Part shown: in pieces, positions 53,531-63,330 of the stretch
How the letters are laid out: each line of letters begins with the position of its first letter
How positions within the stretch are numbered: the first letter of the stretch is position 1
DNA from: Bilifractor porci
GTDB lineage: Bacteria > Bacillota > Clostridia > Lachnospirales > Lachnospiraceae
Direction: 5' to 3'
Assembly (NCBI RefSeq): GCF_009696005.1
Contig: NZ_VUMV01000003.1
Span: forward strand, 248,001 to 312,000
DNA: 64,000 nt
The notes under the pieces: generated by a model
Told to the model about the DNA's origin: nothing
The model's database searches: none
Seen by the model: the letters and a program-made list of their open reading frames with translations, nothing else
Translations under genes and position numbers: made by a program

Positions 53531-54226
53531 ATGAACGATGAAATAAAAGAAAAGAAAAAAAGAAGAATGCCTGAGATCGGCGAATCCGTGTTTGATATCG
53601 GATATCTGCTGTTTGACCTTATTGCGGCCATCCTGTTTTTTACAAAGGCAGACGGCAGACAGCTCTTTTATCTGTACGGAACACTGACCCTGCTCTTGGG
53701 AGGAGGAGATGCTTTTCATCTGATTCCCCGTGTAGACCGGGCGCTCCGGGGTAGCACCCCTTCCACAGAAAAACGCCTTGGCTTCGGTCTTGCCGTCTCC
53801 TCGGTCACAATGACTGTTTTCTATATTCTGCTGATGTACATCTGGATGGCCACATTCCCCGGCCTGACCGTTCCCCCGGTTCTGTTTGTGCTGGTTTGGG
53901 GAACTGCTCTTCTGCGCATAATCCTGTGTCTGTTTCCCCAGAACAACTGGCTGCACAGGGAGGGCAATCCCCGCTGGTCCTTCTATCGGAATGCACCGTT
54001 TGCCGTAACGGGAATCTGTCTGATCATTCTTAACCTGATATCCGGAAACACAGGCAATTACGGGCTCTGGAAAATGGCGCCCGCCATAATCGGCAGCTTT
54101 GCCTGCTACCTTCCGGTTACGGTCTGGGCGAAGAAAAAACCAATGATCGGCATGCTGATGATCCCCAAAACATGCATGTATATCTGGATGATTGCCATGG
54201 GGCTTGGGCTTCTGGGAAAAATCTGA
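53531..54226 (+). CDS. Multi-pass membrane protein, unknown
   Basis: A 231-residue protein with about six or seven membrane segments, a charged N-terminus (NDEIKEKKKRRMPEIGES) and a LLGGGDAFHLIPR motif after the second segment. I do not recognise a function. The start at 53531 follows AGAGGTAAAC; an upstream ATG at 53471 would overlap the MATE gene by 11 bases and is less likely. It lies directly downstream of the MATE pump. Confidence 0.72.
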   Translation: MNDEIKEKKKRRMPEIGESVFDIGYLLFDLIAAILFFTKADGRQLFYLYGTLTLLLGGGDAFHLIPRVDRALRGSTPSTEKRLGFGLAVSSVTMTVFYILLMYIWMATFPGLTVPPVLFVLVWGTALLRIILCLFPQNNWLHREGNPRWSFYRNAPFAVTGICLIILNLISGNTGNYGLWKMAPAIIGSFACYLPVTVWAKKKPMIGMLMIPKTCMYIWMIAMGLGLLGKI

Positions 54227-54235
54227 GTCGAACAA

Positions 54236-54263
54236 CACCGGATTTTTACAAAAAGATCCGGTG
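54236..54263 (+). terminator. Hairpin after the membrane protein gene
   Basis: CACCGGATTTTT pairs with AAAAA-G-ATCCGGTG (one bulge) ten bases after the stop. No T-run follows immediately, so it is a possible but imperfect terminator. Confidence 0.45.
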
Positions 54264-54390
54264 GAAGTGAAATAATTAAGCAGCCATTTTTTCAAATAGC
54301 TGCTCAAAATCGTAATGTTGTATAGTCTAAAAATACCAGAACATCCCTTTCAGGAAGTACATGGATGTAATCCACAGATGTTTTGTATCT

Positions 54391-54774
54391 TTATAGGAAC
54401 TGGCTGAATTCTATCTTTTCCGCATTCGGTCCCTCAATGGTAAAAAATTTCACTCCATTCTCCCAATACGGCAGGAAATGAATGGTATCCTTCAGTGTAT
54501 TCATGCCCATACTGCAAATCTCATCATATACTGCCTCTACATCGGTTACATTGATTGCTACATGTTCAATAGCACCATAGGCTTTTGCCGCTTTCGGCAC
54601 TTCATATGTTTCCATTACCAAGTCATTTAATTTAAAAAATATCACTTCAGACCCCTCGTTTACGGTCTCAAAGGCTGCCTTAAACCCCAGTTTTTCATAA
54701 AATTCCCTGGTAGCCGCCATGTCCTCTGTAGGAATACCGATATGCTGGATTCCTGTAAGTAATTCTTTTTTCAT
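54391..54774 (-). CDS. Glyoxalase/VOC-family protein
   Basis: A 127-residue protein of the vicinal oxygen chelate fold: IQHIGIPTEDMAATREFYEKLGF opens the first module and EHVAINVTDVEAVYDEICSMG the second; the C-terminal IEGPNAEKIEFSQ provides the last Glu ligand. Likely a metal-dependent lyase, isomerase or epimerase of small ligands. The start follows GGAGGGCGAATACA. It lies 90 bases downstream of the PanE-like gene and may be transcribed with it. Confidence 0.85.
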   Translation of the reverse strand: MKKELLTGIQHIGIPTEDMAATREFYEKLGFKAAFETVNEGSEVIFFKLNDLVMETYEVPKAAKAYGAIEHVAINVTDVEAVYDEICSMGMNTLKDTIHFLPYWENGVKFFTIEGPNAEKIEFSQFL

Positions 54775-54865
54775 TGTATTCGCCCTCCTTTTACGTATCA
54801 CCTACAACTAACTGGTGGTGTGTCAGTTTTCTACTTTTTTATGCTAACGCTCCACAATACACATT

Positions 54866-55798
54866 TCAATATGCTTTTTGCTCTGAGAGCTCTCCCCGCA
54901 GTTTTTCTGCCGCCTTTTCATATGCCGGAACACGGACATGCAGCCGGTGCGCGGTCCGCACAACCTCAAAGATCAGGCCGTCCGCCTCGGAATTTTTTCC
55001 CGCTGCAATATCTTTCTGCATCGAGGTGGTCATATCCGGTTTCAGGCTGTCCAGAATATCCAGATTTCTTTTCACAATATTTTCTGTAAAACAGATTCCC
55101 TGCGCCTGCGCAAGCAGATCAATCTCATGAACGAGCTCACGGAAAAAATTCCGGCACTCACCTTCCTGCTGCATAGCGCCTGCGCTTACACCGTAATAGA
55201 GCCCGCATGCCCCCTGGGGTGAGACATAAGAAAACTTCATCAGCGCGTCTCTCCGGATATCTTCGCTAAGACCTCCGCCAATTCCACAGGAAGCAAGCTC
55301 TCCTTCTATCTCCTTCAGTTCCGGGTGGAATTCCTCTGCGCTTCGGACACCGAAAACCACACGCAGAATATCGCCGCTCATTCTTATCACACCGGGAGAC
55401 TCCAGCTGCGCTGCCACGTAAATGCACCCGTCCAGCACAAGAATACCCGGAAGTTTCTTCTGCATGGCAGCTCCGGTGCCATAGATGTTCAAAATCGGAA
55501 TAACAATCGTATTCTTGTGCGCCACCCTCCGGATAAATGGAATCAGCGGATCGAGAGAATATCCCTTCACACAGACAAAAATGACATCCGGCCGATCCCG
55601 GTATTCCTCCATGGGGCACGCCTTCACCGGATTTACCGTAAACTCATCCCCGGTCCGTATCACCCGAAGTCCCTGCCGCCGCATCGCCGCAAGATGTTCT
55701 CCCCGCGCAATAAAGGAAACATCCTTTCCCGCCCTGACAAGATATGCCCCCAGCGTGCCTCCTGTACCCCCCGCGCCTATAATCAGATATTTTCGCAT
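54866..55798 (-). CDS. Ketopantoate reductase family protein (ApbA/PanE)
   Basis: A 310-residue dehydrogenase with N-terminal dinucleotide fold (IIGAGGTGGTLGAYLVRAGKDVSFIARG), VCVKGYSLD in the ligand-binding segment, and a helical C-terminal domain (DALMKFSYVSPQGACGLYY) with the catalytic Lys. It reduces a 2-keto acid with NADPH; ketopantoate is one possibility, but many PanE-like proteins have other substrates and no other pantothenate gene is near. Confidence 0.87.
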   Translation of the reverse strand: MRKYLIIGAGGTGGTLGAYLVRAGKDVSFIARGEHLAAMRRQGLRVIRTGDEFTVNPVKACPMEEYRDRPDVIFVCVKGYSLDPLIPFIRRVAHKNTIVIPILNIYGTGAAMQKKLPGILVLDGCIYVAAQLESPGVIRMSGDILRVVFGVRSAEEFHPELKEIEGELASCGIGGGLSEDIRRDALMKFSYVSPQGACGLYYGVSAGAMQQEGECRNFFRELVHEIDLLAQAQGICFTENIVKRNLDILDSLKPDMTTSMQKDIAAGKNSEADGLIFEVVRTAHRLHVRVPAYEKAAEKLRGELSEQKAY

Positions 55799-55886
55799 CT
55801 CACACCTTCATTCTTACGGCAGACGGTGCCATTCCTTGTCTGTCATTTCACGTCTGTCTCTTTCTGTTTACCTGACTGCTTCTTTC

Positions 55887-55980
55887 TTATTCCATCCGGA
55901 GTACCGGTTTGATGCAGCCGTCCTTTCTGGACTCCTGAATCACTTCGTTTATTTTCTCAAACGGATAAAATGATAACCCG
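55887..55980 (-). pseudogene. C-terminal remnant of a zinc-type alcohol dehydrogenase
   Basis: Reading from 55980 to the TAA at 55887-55889, the frame gives YPFEKINEVIQESRKDG, then CIKPVLRME at the end, the usual terminus of medium-chain (GroES-like) alcohol dehydrogenases. No coherent dehydrogenase sequence lies upstream. Only about 30 codons remain of the former gene. Confidence 0.6.
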
Positions 55981-56103
55981 TTTTTGTTTCCCGGTGTAAC
56001 TCGGAATCTTAAAGATTTATATTAACATACGCGGTCGGGTTCCGTCACATGTCCTGCCTATTTTCCCTCCTCCCGTTATATGGAAATGATTACCGTTGAA
56101 AAG

Positions 56104-56139
56104 AAAAAAGCCGACACCCGGAAATTTCCGGATATCGGC
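56104..56139 (-). terminator. Terminator of the Hcp/FprA operon
   Basis: GCCGA...TCGGC with CCGG/CCGG inside forms an extended hairpin (56110-56139), followed by six T on the minus strand, 15 bases after the FprA stop. Confidence 0.85.
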
Positions 56140-56154
56140 CCGATCCTTTTATTT

Positions 56155-57342
56155 TTATCCAAGAAGCTTTTCAACCAGAGTCGGAACCTGCGCGAAATCT
56201 GACTCGTCCGGATTCCATTGAGACCGGACGTTCTCATCAACAACTGTAAAGCCCGCTTCTTTCAGCTTCGACTGAAGGATCTTGACGGATTCACCGCTCC
56301 ATCCATAACAGCCAAATGCCACCGCCTTTTTATTTCTAAACTTCAGCTGCTTCAAAAACTCCATCCATCCGGCTACACTGGAAAGAATGCTGTTGCTGAC
56401 TGTCGGAGAGCCTACCGCTATTGCCTTTGACTTAAAGACTTCCGTCATTATTTCGTTCTTATCGCCTCTGGCAATGTTGAATACTTTGACGACCGTATCC
56501 GGGCTCTGCCTGTGAATCTCGTCAGCAATCCTGTGCGCTATTTTTTCCGTGCCCTCCCACATCGTATCATATGCAACCGTTACCTGATCCTCCTGGTAGG
56601 CATCCGCCCAGGCTGCATACTTTTCCACAATCTGCAGGGGTTCTTCTCTCCAGATCGCCCCGTGAGCGGGAGCGATCATTTCAATCGGAAGATGTAGCCC
56701 GGAAAGTTCCTCCAGCTTCTTCTTCAGAATAGGCGCAAACGGATTCAGGATATTGGCAAAATATTTCATAGCCTCCTTATTCAGCACACAAGGATCCGCT
56801 TTGTCGTTAAAAAGCTCTTCCACCGCATAATGCTGTCCAAAAGCGTCCATAGAAAAAAGAACATTGTCTCCGGTCAGGAACGTTGCCATAGAATCCGGCC
56901 AATGAAGCATACGCATTTCCACGAAAATCAGCTTCTTTCCGTTTCCGACATCAACCGTATCTCCTGTTTTAACGACCCGGAAATTCCATCCTCGTTTTCC
57001 GTACTGCCCTTCTATGCTTTTTACCGCATTTGCTGTACAGTAGATCGGCGTATCCGGAATTTCTTCCATCAATGCCGTCAGCGATCCCGAATGATCGCAC
57101 TCTCCATGGTTTGCAACAATAAAATCAATCTTATTAAGATCAATCTCACTCCTCAAATTTTCCACAAAGTCAAACCGGTGCGGTATCCACACAGTATCAA
57201 CCAGAACTGTTTTTTCTTCTTCAATCAAATACGCATTCTGGCTGGATCCGTTAAGAATCGAGTAGTCATCACCATGAAAACGTTCCAGCTCCCAGTCCAG
57301 ATACCCTATCCAGCTGATATTTCCCTTCACATGTTTTCTCAT
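56155..57342 (-). CDS. Flavodiiron protein (FprA family)
   Basis: A 395-residue A-type flavoprotein. The metallo-beta-lactamase domain (1-250) has the diiron ligands in NHGECDHSG, the Asp in LTGDNVLFSMDAFG and the late His in PAPAHGAIW-like IAPAHGAIW; the flavodoxin domain follows (about 255-395). Such proteins reduce O2 or NO to water or N2O. An ATG at 57342 was chosen over a GTG three codons earlier. It lies 33 bases after Hcp in the same operon and is the last gene before a strong terminator. Confidence 0.93.
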   Translation of the reverse strand: MRKHVKGNISWIGYLDWELERFHGDDYSILNGSSQNAYLIEEEKTVLVDTVWIPHRFDFVENLRSEIDLNKIDFIVANHGECDHSGSLTALMEEIPDTPIYCTANAVKSIEGQYGKRGWNFRVVKTGDTVDVGNGKKLIFVEMRMLHWPDSMATFLTGDNVLFSMDAFGQHYAVEELFNDKADPCVLNKEAMKYFANILNPFAPILKKKLEELSGLHLPIEMIAPAHGAIWREEPLQIVEKYAAWADAYQEDQVTVAYDTMWEGTEKIAHRIADEIHRQSPDTVVKVFNIARGDKNEIMTEVFKSKAIAVGSPTVSNSILSSVAGWMEFLKQLKFRNKKAVAFGCYGWSGESVKILQSKLKEAGFTVVDENVRSQWNPDESDFAQVPTLVEKLLG

Positions 57343-57375
57343 CCCTGCCACCTGCTTTCGGACCGTATTTCTGTT

Positions 57376-59019
57376 TTATGCTTCATCTCCGAAGAAAAGC
57401 TTCAGATCGTCATCCACGGTTCCGATTCCTGCGATGCCAAAGTTGTCTACCAGCACCTTAGTTACGTTCGGAGAAAGGAAAGCCGGAAGCGTCGGTCCGA
57501 GATGAATATTCTTAACACCCAGATACAGGAGCGCAAGAAGTACAATAACGGCCTTCTGCTCATACCACGCGATATTGAACACGATCGGAAGATCATTGAT
57601 ATCATCCAGCTTGAAGATTTCTTTGAGTTTCAAAGCAATCAGCGCCAGAGAATAGGAGTCATTGCACTGACCCGCATCCAGAACCCTCGGAATACCGCCA
57701 ATATCGCCAAGATCCAGTTTGTTATATTTATACTTCGCGCATCCTGCTGTCAGAATCACAACATCTTTCGGAAGCTTCTTCGCAAACTCTGTATAGTACT
57801 CCCGTGTCTTGTGTCTGCCGTCGCATCCTGCCATCACAACGAACTTCCGGATGGCGCCGGTCTTGACCGCGTCCACGACCTTGTCCGCAAGTGCAAATAC
57901 CTGCTCATGTGCAAATCCGCCGGTAATTGTTCCTGTCTCGATCTCCGTCGGCGCAGGACAGTTCTTCGCCTGTGCAATGATTGCAGAGAAATCCTTGGTC
58001 TCTCCATATGCGCCGTCGATGTGCCTGCAGCCGGGGAATCCTGCCGCACCGGTCGTCCAGAGACGGTCTTTATAGCTCTCTGCGGGAGGCACTACGCAGT
58101 TGGTCGTCATCAGAATCGGACCATTGAACTTCTCAAACTCTTCCTTCTGTTTCCACCACGCATTTCCGTAGTTTCCTGCAAAGTGCGGATATTTCTTAAA
58201 TGCCGGATAATAATGCGCGGGCAGCATCTCAGAATGGGTGTAGACATCCACACCGGTTCCTTTTGTCTGCTCCAGCAGCATCTCCAGATCACGAAGGTCA
58301 TGCCCGGAGATCAGAATACCCGGATTCTTACGGACGCCTATATCCACCTGTGTCACTTCCGGATTTCCGTAAGCCTCTGTATTTGCCTTATCCAGAAGAG
58401 CCATACCCTCTACGCCGTACTTGCCTGTCTCAAGGGTAAGGGATACCAGATCGTCTACTCCAAGAGAATCATCCAGTGTTTTTGCAAGTGCTTTCTGGAT
58501 AAACGCGTCTACCTCTTCATTGTCCTGAAGCAGAGCGTTTGCGTGCTTGGAATAAGCGGAAAGTCCCTTTAATCCATAGGTAATCAGTTCGCGGAGAGAA
58601 CGGATATCCTCGTCTTTGGTGGCAAGCACTCCAACCCCCGCCGCCTTTGCGTCAAAACTATCAGCCGCTCCATTCCAGAAAGCGGCATCCGGAAGGTTCT
58701 CTTTGTTTTCCAGCTTGCCAAGAAGCTCCTGCTTTACCGCAAGTGTCTCTTCGACCGCCTGGCGAATCGCATCCCTGTCAAAGTTCGCGTTGGTGATCGT
58801 CATAAAAAGATTTCTGGTAACCAGATGGTTCACATCTTTTTCCACGGGAATTCCTTCCTCGCGCATCCTGGATGTCACACAGGACAGCCCCTTCGTCACG
58901 TAAACCAGCAGATCCTGCATAGCTGCCACTTCCGGTTTTTTCCCGCAGACACCGGAGATGGTGCATCCCTTACATCCGGCTGTTTCCTGACACTGATAAC
59001 AGAACATCTTGTTTTCCAT
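57376..59019 (-). CDS. hcp: Hybrid cluster protein (hydroxylamine reductase / NO reductase)
   Basis: A 547-residue class of Hcp with the N-terminal cluster ligands CYQC and GCKGC-type cysteines, FPGCRHIDG and [13 protein letters not shown] in the hybrid-cluster region, [10 protein letters not shown] and [12 protein letters not shown] later, matching the known ligand cysteines, plus a C-terminal glutamate region. Function: reduction of NO or hydroxylamine and removal of S-nitrosothiols. Its ATG shares one base with the ferredoxin stop. The neighbouring ferredoxin is probably its electron donor. Confidence 0.95.
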   Translation of the reverse strand: MENKMFCYQCQETAGCKGCTISGVCGKKPEVAAMQDLLVYVTKGLSCVTSRMREEGIPVEKDVNHLVTRNLFMTITNANFDRDAIRQAVEETLAVKQELLGKLENKENLPDAAFWNGAADSFDAKAAGVGVLATKDEDIRSLRELITYGLKGLSAYSKHANALLQDNEEVDAFIQKALAKTLDDSLGVDDLVSLTLETGKYGVEGMALLDKANTEAYGNPEVTQVDIGVRKNPGILISGHDLRDLEMLLEQTKGTGVDVYTHSEMLPAHYYPAFKKYPHFAGNYGNAWWKQKEEFEKFNGPILMTTNCVVPPAESYKDRLWTTGAAGFPGCRHIDGAYGETKDFSAIIAQAKNCPAPTEIETGTITGGFAHEQVFALADKVVDAVKTGAIRKFVVMAGCDGRHKTREYYTEFAKKLPKDVVILTAGCAKYKYNKLDLGDIGGIPRVLDAGQCNDSYSLALIALKLKEIFKLDDINDLPIVFNIAWYEQKAVIVLLALLYLGVKNIHLGPTLPAFLSPNVTKVLVDNFGIAGIGTVDDDLKLFFGDEA

Positions 59020-59207
59020 CACTGAACCTCCTCAATCGCCCCTACCGGGCATCCTTCTTTTGCTTCTGCAGCTGCAGCGAGCTGCTCCTCCGGTACATCT
59101 TCATCCTTTGCTACGGCAGTGCCTTCCTCACTCATCGAAAAAATCTCCGGGCATGTGCTCTCGCACAGGCCGCAGCCGATGCAGGTATCATTCACAAAGT
59201 ACCGCAT
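59019..59207 (-). CDS. Single-cluster [4Fe-4S] ferredoxin
   Basis: A 62-residue ferredoxin with [13 protein letters not shown] and a distant GCPVGAIE providing the fourth Cys ligand, so a single [4Fe-4S] cluster of the Clostridium/Thermotoga type. An acidic loop lies between. It overlaps hcp by one base and lies 15 bases downstream of the cupin gene. Electron carrier for Hcp and possibly FprA. Confidence 0.92.
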   Translation of the reverse strand: MRYFVNDTCIGCGLCESTCPEIFSMSEEGTAVAKDEDVPEEQLAAAAEAKEGCPVGAIEEVQ

Positions 59208-59222
59208 ATTACTCTCCTTTCC

Positions 59223-59876
59223 TTATTCCAGCGTCAATAATAATGCCATCTTAAATCTTCCATCCGCCTTAACCGCATGCATTCCGCCGCTTGCGAAGCG
59301 GAAATTTTCTCCCGCCTGGATCGGATGGTCTACCCCTTCATACCGGATGATTCCCTTTCCATCCAGCGCGAAAATCAGCGCATCACCCGGCGCCGCATGC
59401 TCGGAAAGGCCGGTACCCTCGTCAAACGCCATAACCACAAACTTCATCTTGTCGTTGTGGACGATGTCCATATTGACAATTCTGCCCTCCTGATATGGGA
59501 CACACTCCGCAAGTTTGAATACTTCACCCGGTTTTAATACTTCGTTCATCTTATCTTCCCTCCTGACTGCAATCTCTGTATAGACGGACGCTTCATCCGA
59601 CCGCATACCAACCGGAGTCCGGACCGGCGTCAAAATCATATCCCCGGTTTCCAGCCTCCCGATGACGCCATCTGCTCCATAGACCTCAAGCCTGCCTTCC
59701 TGCACATAAATCAGCTTGTGATACGAATACAGCTCGGCGCTGATATCTGTGCCCGCTGCCAGGGAAAAAACGGTAACCGAATTTTCTCCGTCATAAATCA
59801 TGTCCGAAACCGTGCAGCCCGAAACCGGCGCATGCTCCCTGAAAATAGAAAACACTTCTCCGACTTTTTGCTTCAT
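59223..59876 (-). CDS. Two-cupin-domain protein
   Basis: A 217-residue protein with two cupin modules: the first around YSYHKLIYVQEGRLEVYG, the second with GLSEHAAPGDALIFALDGKG and FRFASGGMHAVKADG, which hold His/Glu metal ligands. Its enzymatic role is unknown; in operons with Hcp such cupins may bind a metal or quench reactive species. It starts after GGGAGGTATCTGC, is the first gene of the operon, and is divergent from the Crp/Fnr regulator. Confidence 0.85.
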   Translation of the reverse strand: MKQKVGEVFSIFREHAPVSGCTVSDMIYDGENSVTVFSLAAGTDISAELYSYHKLIYVQEGRLEVYGADGVIGRLETGDMILTPVRTPVGMRSDEASVYTEIAVRREDKMNEVLKPGEVFKLAECVPYQEGRIVNMDIVHNDKMKFVVMAFDEGTGLSEHAAPGDALIFALDGKGIIRYEGVDHPIQAGENFRFASGGMHAVKADGRFKMALLLTLE

Positions 59877-60119
59877 GCAGATACCTCCCTTGCCTGGCTT
59901 AATACCGCGTGCTCTTATCCCCCTGACCGGCTGACCGCTGCAGGCTCTTGTTGTCTTTCTGTGGATAGTATAGTAGGATAGGAGAAAGAAGTGCGTTGCA
60001 AATGCCACATAAATAAAAATTTTTTTCGTTCTTAAAAAACAGCTGAAAATCCAAAAACAGGGACACCCGGTGATCTTTACCTATTGCAAAAACGCCCGAC
60101 TGCGGGCATGGAGACTGCT

Positions 60120-60788
60120 ATGAATGAAACACTTCTGTCGAAAACCGTTCTTTTCAGGGGATTAAGTAAGGAAGAAATTCACGACGCGATGCTGGCGCTT
60201 CAGGCACGAGAACTTCTATATAAAAAAGACGCTTCCATCCTTCTGGCCGGAAGCACAACTGAAAAAATGGGACTGGTCCTGGAAGGAAGCGTAAGAATAG
60301 AAAGCAACGATATGTGGGGGAACCGCACCATCTTAAGTCACGTCGGTCCCGGTCAGTTTTTTGCTGAGACCTATGCGTTTTTGAATAACGAGCCTCTGCT
60401 GGTCGATGTCGTAGCAAATGAAGACTCCCGGATTCTTTTTCTCAAAATCCACAGCCTGAAAGAAACGAATGCGGCCACACACACCTGGGTGCTGAAGCTC
60501 CTGACCAACCTGCTTGTGGTCACTGCCCATAAAAACCTTGTCCTGTCCGGCCGCAGCTTCCACACCTCTCCAAAGACAATCCGGGGAAAAGTACTGGCAT
60601 ACCTGAACTCCGTAGCACTGCAGAGCGGCAGCCACCGGTTCGACATTCCCTTTGACCGCCAGCAGCTTGCGGACTATCTGAATGTCGACCGGACCGCGCT
60701 CTCCAAAGAACTGGGAAAAATGAAAAACGAAGGGCTGATTACCTTTGAAAAAAATCACTTTGAGATTCAAAAGGCATCCAGTTTTTGA
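60120..60788 (+). CDS. Crp/Fnr-family regulator, HcpR-like
   Basis: A 222-residue regulator with a Crp-type sensor roll (residues 10-125) and a C-terminal winged helix (DRQQLADYLNVDRTALSKELGKM). No Fnr-type cysteine cluster. Divergent from the cupin/ferredoxin/hcp/FprA operon, so it is the probable activator, as HcpR does in other anaerobes. In 59877-60119 I found no clear palindrome of the TTGTGAC or TTGAC type. Start set at the ATG after TGGAGACTGCT; ATG 60108 is possible. Confidence 0.87.
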   Translation: MNETLLSKTVLFRGLSKEEIHDAMLALQARELLYKKDASILLAGSTTEKMGLVLEGSVRIESNDMWGNRTILSHVGPGQFFAETYAFLNNEPLLVDVVANEDSRILFLKIHSLKETNAATHTWVLKLLTNLLVVTAHKNLVLSGRSFHTSPKTIRGKVLAYLNSVALQSGSHRFDIPFDRQQLADYLNVDRTALSKELGKMKNEGLITFEKNHFEIQKASSF

Positions 60789-60827
60789 TTTTAGCAGGAA
60801 ACAGCCGTGGGAACTGCTCGTCTCCCT

Positions 60828-61820
60828 CTATCTGAAATAGGTAAACCTGTCTCCTTTCAGCTGAGCCCATATAGCATCAACCAGATTTTCCGTACCTGAA
60901 TCGAATGACAATTCTCTATCATTATTCTCCATAAATTTCAGGTTCTGCTGCATTTGTTCATAACTGCTGAAGCCCATGATAACAGAGCTCACTTCTTTAT
61001 GAGACAGAATCCAACGATAGGAAAATTCTACCAGGGACATCTCCTGCTGTTCCGCAACCTTCTGAAGCTGTAATACTGCATCTGCATTCTTCTGGGAATA
61101 ATATCTGTCCCGGTAGCCCTGATTCTCATCGAGCCTTCCTCTTACTTCCTGCTTTTTATCTCCTGTATACTTCCCGGTAAGCATCCCTCCCGCAAGAGGA
61201 TTATAAGCAGTAAATCCCATCTGATATTTCCGCAGGAACGGCATGAGTTCATCCTCCACGCCTCTGGTAAGCAGATTATAAACCCCTTCGTAGGCCGCTG
61301 GTAATACCTTCCGGTTTTCCAATGCCATCCGACTCATCTCACACACTTGCCACGCCGGAAAGTTACTGACCCCATAATACCGGATTTTTCCGGCGCTCAC
61401 CAACCCATCCATTGTTTCAATGACTTCAGAGATATCCACTGACGGATCCGGAACATGAAGGTAATACAAATCGATGTAATCTGTCTGCAACCTGGCCAGG
61501 CTGCCATCCACCGCTTTCCGGATATGCGCCCGGCTCAGTCCTCTGTCGTCTTTCCCCGGTCCCATAGGACCGCCGACCTTAGTTGCCAGGATGACCTTGT
61601 CCCGAAATCCTTTCACCGCACTGCCTACCAGTCGTTCACTTTCGCCCTGTGCGCCGCGGGGATAAATATCAGCCGTATCAATAAAATTTACCCCCTGGCT
61701 GTAGGCATACTGTACCGCCCTGACAGCTTCTTCCTTATCGATTTTCTCTCCGAATGTCATCGTTCCCAAGCAAATTTCCGATACCGTCAGATCCGTTTTA
61801 CCAAGCTTATGACTATGCAT
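60828..61820 (-). CDS. Aldo/keto reductase
   Basis: A 330-residue AKR with TIM-barrel blocks: GTMTFGEKID, NFIDTADIYPRG (catalytic Asp and Tyr), KVGGPMG (Lys) and YLHVPDP (His), then GVSNFPAWQ and SYRWILSHKEVSSVIMGFSS for NADPH binding. It resembles the IolS/YghZ-like group. Substrate is unknown; the neighbouring transporter and URO-D genes suggest catabolism of an imported glycoside or aldehyde. The start was set at 61820 because the frame upstream would overlap the transporter gene. Confidence 0.9.
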   Translation of the reverse strand: MHSHKLGKTDLTVSEICLGTMTFGEKIDKEEAVRAVQYAYSQGVNFIDTADIYPRGAQGESERLVGSAVKGFRDKVILATKVGGPMGPGKDDRGLSRAHIRKAVDGSLARLQTDYIDLYYLHVPDPSVDISEVIETMDGLVSAGKIRYYGVSNFPAWQVCEMSRMALENRKVLPAAYEGVYNLLTRGVEDELMPFLRKYQMGFTAYNPLAGGMLTGKYTGDKKQEVRGRLDENQGYRDRYYSQKNADAVLQLQKVAEQQEMSLVEFSYRWILSHKEVSSVIMGFSSYEQMQQNLKFMENNDRELSFDSGTENLVDAIWAQLKGDRFTYFR

Positions 61821-61893
61821 AACTTTTTTCCAATCTGTAATACAAAACAACGTAAAAAGTCTTTTTACAGCAGTATGATATTTTAATATTATA

Positions 61894-63300
61894 TCACCTG
61901 CTATTCTTTGTCCTTCCCGCTTTAATGTCTTCCTGCATACTCTTGATTTTTTCATCTGTCAAAGGGAATAGAAGGAATACAACTACTCCTATGAACAAAA
62001 TTGCAGCCGGAAGAGCACTGAAAAGTACACGCAGTCCACTTGCTGCAGAAGCCGTAACATTTTCCTTTTGAAAACCAATTGCAACAAGACCATAACCAAG
62101 AACTGTATTGCCAATAGCAGTTCCAATTTTCGGTAAAATATTAAACATTGACATCATAAACGGCTTGAGATCTTTGCCAGTCTTCCACTGTGTATAATCA
62201 ACAATAGATGAGTACAATGTTATCTCTGTTGTATGTGAAATAGAATATCCAACATATCCTACACAGAGCAAAACTGTAAAAGCAATTCCTGATTTACCGA
62301 AAAAATAAGCGAGTGCAAAGCTCCCTCCATAAATACCTAGTCCCAAAGCATAACTCTTTTTTAGAGAATTAATCGCCTTAGACACAAAGGGCGCAATATA
62401 GGAACCAAAGATCATAATAAATGTACTAAGAGACAAGTACACTGTCAGCATATTTTTATTTCCTACAACATAAGTGTAATAATATGCAGCTAATCCCATA
62501 ACTGTAAAGAAAGCAGCAGTCTTTGTTGTTACACCAAGAACAAAAAGTATAAAAGGTTTCGTAATGGTATACTTAATCATTTGCCAAACAGAAGCATTAT
62601 ATGAATCTTCCGTTTTACTCTGCTTTTTCGTATTCTGATTGGTATTATCTTCAGCTGCGGCCTCTTGAACAACGTCAATATCTTTCATCATCACAAACAA
62701 CTGAAAATACGCAAGTACAACACAAACAGCAATTAAAACTGCAAATAACGTATAGCCTCTTGCCTCATCGCCATTACCAAATAACGAAATTAATTTGACA
62801 CTAAACAATGAAAATAAAAACTTTCCTATGGAATTGCAAATGTTCTTGGACGCAGAATATGCCTGTCTTTCGTCACGATCTTTCGCCAACAACGGAAGGC
62901 TTCCAATATATGCCGAATAACACATATTATATCCAATATAGCAAAGAACATATGCTGCTCCGAACCAGAGTCCCTTTGCTGCTCCAGAGAGATTTGGATT
63001 GCTGAATGAAAGGACACGAAACAGAGCCGCCAGGATCGCTCCTATCATTAACCATGGACGAAACTTACCCGATTTGAATTTTGCTTTCTGCATAATAGCG
63101 CCGATAAACGGAACTGAAATCATATCCACAAAACCTGCTGCCGTAATAATTGCTGCCATTGTTTTTGTTTCCAGTCCTACGGCACCAGTCAGATAAACAG
63201 CCCAATAAGTAGATGCAATTGTTGAAATCCAAGTCGAAAATCCATTAGTCAAGCCATATCTCATAGATTTCAGAGTATAAATATGCTTTTTCTTTTCCAT
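61894..63300 (-). CDS. GPH-family cation symporter (second)
   Basis: A 468-residue twelve-segment transporter of the glycoside-pentoside-hexuronide:cation group, with SGKFRPWLMIGAI after segment two and HTTEITLYSSIVDYTQWKTGKDLKPF in the second half. It is not close to the GPH protein at 19066-20490. The DNA is clearly richer in A and T than the genes to its left, as is the next URO-D gene. The start at 63300 follows GGGGGATTCATAC. It lies 30 bases after the URO-D stop. Confidence 0.88.
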   Translation of the reverse strand: MEKKKHIYTLKSMRYGLTNGFSTWISTIASTYWAVYLTGAVGLETKTMAAIITAAGFVDMISVPFIGAIMQKAKFKSGKFRPWLMIGAILAALFRVLSFSNPNLSGAAKGLWFGAAYVLCYIGYNMCYSAYIGSLPLLAKDRDERQAYSASKNICNSIGKFLFSLFSVKLISLFGNGDEARGYTLFAVLIAVCVVLAYFQLFVMMKDIDVVQEAAAEDNTNQNTKKQSKTEDSYNASVWQMIKYTITKPFILFVLGVTTKTAAFFTVMGLAAYYYTYVVGNKNMLTVYLSLSTFIMIFGSYIAPFVSKAINSLKKSYALGLGIYGGSFALAYFFGKSGIAFTVLLCVGYVGYSISHTTEITLYSSIVDYTQWKTGKDLKPFMMSMFNILPKIGTAIGNTVLGYGLVAIGFQKENVTASAASGLRVLFSALPAAILFIGVVVFLLFPLTDEKIKSMQEDIKAGRTKNSR

Positions 63301-63330
63301 GTATGAATCCCCCGTCATATCTCTTTTGTT

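Noticed and set aside
56830-58572. 580-codon plus-strand open frame
   Set aside because: It is the complement of the hcp and FprA genes, has no ribosome site and its protein is rich in Cys, His and Arg with no family pattern.
59877-60119. HcpR operator in the divergent hcp region
   Set aside because: No TTGTGAC or TTGAC palindrome was found; GTGCGTTGCAAATGCCAC is only weakly symmetric and was not called.
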